Shown here: piece by piece, positions 6,420 through 6,621 of the stretch
How the letters are laid out: every line of letters begins with the position of its first letter
How positions within the stretch are numbered: position 1 is the first letter of the stretch
Assembly (NCBI GenBank): GCA_903887035.1
Contig: CAISOG010000146.1
Coordinates: 1 to 6,621, forward strand
DNA length: 6,621 bases
Direction: 5' to 3'
Origin: an uncultured Holosporaceae bacterium
GTDB lineage: Bacteria > Pseudomonadota > Alphaproteobacteria > CAISOG01
The notes under the pieces: generated by a model
Databases searched by the model: none
What the model was told of the DNA's origin: nothing
The model's input: the letters and a program-made list of their open reading frames with translations, nothing else
Translations under genes and position numbers: made by a program

Positions 6420-6453
6420 GCAATCAATTTGGTGATTACTTCTGCAATCAATT
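6420..6453. repeat. Direct repeat of GCAATCAATT, 24 bases apart
   Basis: The identical 10-mer GCAATCAATT lies at 6420-6429 and 6444-6453. A partial inverted partner, GATTG, occurs at 6407-6411, nine bases before the CAATC of the first copy. A regulator-binding function is possible but unproven. Confidence 0.4.
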
Positions 6454-6621
6454 CTGGCCATGGCGTTCTCCCAGTCATGCGGTTAATAATTGTTACAGTA
6501 GCGTGAAATGGTTAAGAAACGATTATCTTATAATATTTGATAGCTCTGAATACATTAGTGTTTATTTACGCATGCGGCTGTATTCATGAGTTGGCCTTGC
6601 AGGGCAGCGTTATGGGTCGAA

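Larger units (their letters stand above)
6294..6621. other. AT-rich intergenic region without a supported gene
   Basis: This stretch is clearly richer in A and T than the genes to its left and has stops in all frames on both strands at short intervals. It probably contains the promoter of the 70-residue gene, though I cannot pick a convincing -35/-10 pair. Two pairs of short direct repeats lie here (listed separately). At the right edge, short frames on both strands remain open but are too short to call. Confidence 0.6.

Noticed and set aside
6512..6526. TTAA-N7-TTAT resembling a CtrA box (TTAA-N7-TTAA) of alphaproteobacteria
   Set aside because: One mismatch, in AT-rich DNA, with no gene identified beside it and the taxonomic placement only inferred.
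6529..6534. Perfect TATAAT on the plus strand as a promoter -10 box
   Set aside because: No acceptable -35 hexamer lies 15-19 bases upstream and there is no extended -10 TGn; AT-rich DNA yields such words by chance.
6555..6621. Frames open to the right edge: a minus-strand tail ending TAA at 6557-6555, and a plus-strand ATG at 6586 or 6612
   Set aside because: About 22 codons or fewer are visible, with no recognisable motif, and the strands contradict each other; AGGG seven bases before ATG 6612 is suggestive but only three codons follow.

Overview
The window looks like a piece of a chromosome from a Gram-negative proteobacterium, probably an alphaproteobacterium. That placement rests on the style of the NAD(P)H-hydrate dehydratase and is an inference from protein features only. 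All three genes I can support lie on the minus strand, so the biological reading order runs from high to low coordinates: a 70-residue protein of unknown function (6293 to 6081), a stand-alone nnrD-type metabolite-repair enzyme (6012 to 5095), and the first 1,647 codons of a giant secreted adhesin (4942 to beyond position 1). No RNA gene, CRISPR array, transposase or integrase was seen.

Three quarters of the window is one uninterrupted minus-strand reading frame with no stop from 4942 to the left edge. It encodes a TpsA / filamentous-haemagglutinin-type exoprotein. In order it has a signal peptide, a two-partner-secretion domain with the NPNG motif, beta-helix repeats, a LamG/concanavalin-like lectin domain carrying an 80-residue insert, more haemagglutinin repeats, a 225-residue glycine-rich domain of the type common in phage tail and surface proteins, another haemagglutinin linker with the only two cysteines in the visible protein, an MBG domain and tandem YDG domains. 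The C-terminus and the outer-membrane TpsB partner lie outside the window.

The 152 bases between nnrD and the adhesin are AT-rich. They hold a plausible adhesin promoter that overlaps an alternative in-frame upstream start codon. The 68 bases between the small gene and nnrD hold two mutually exclusive stem-loops. The right-hand 328 bases (6294-6621) are AT-rich with no supported gene, but contain two pairs of short direct repeats.

The genes do not form an obvious pathway. nnrD is housekeeping metabolite repair, while the adhesin is a surface or secreted accessory protein that seems to have its own promoter. I found no wholly new system; the most unusual item is the mosaic architecture of the adhesin.
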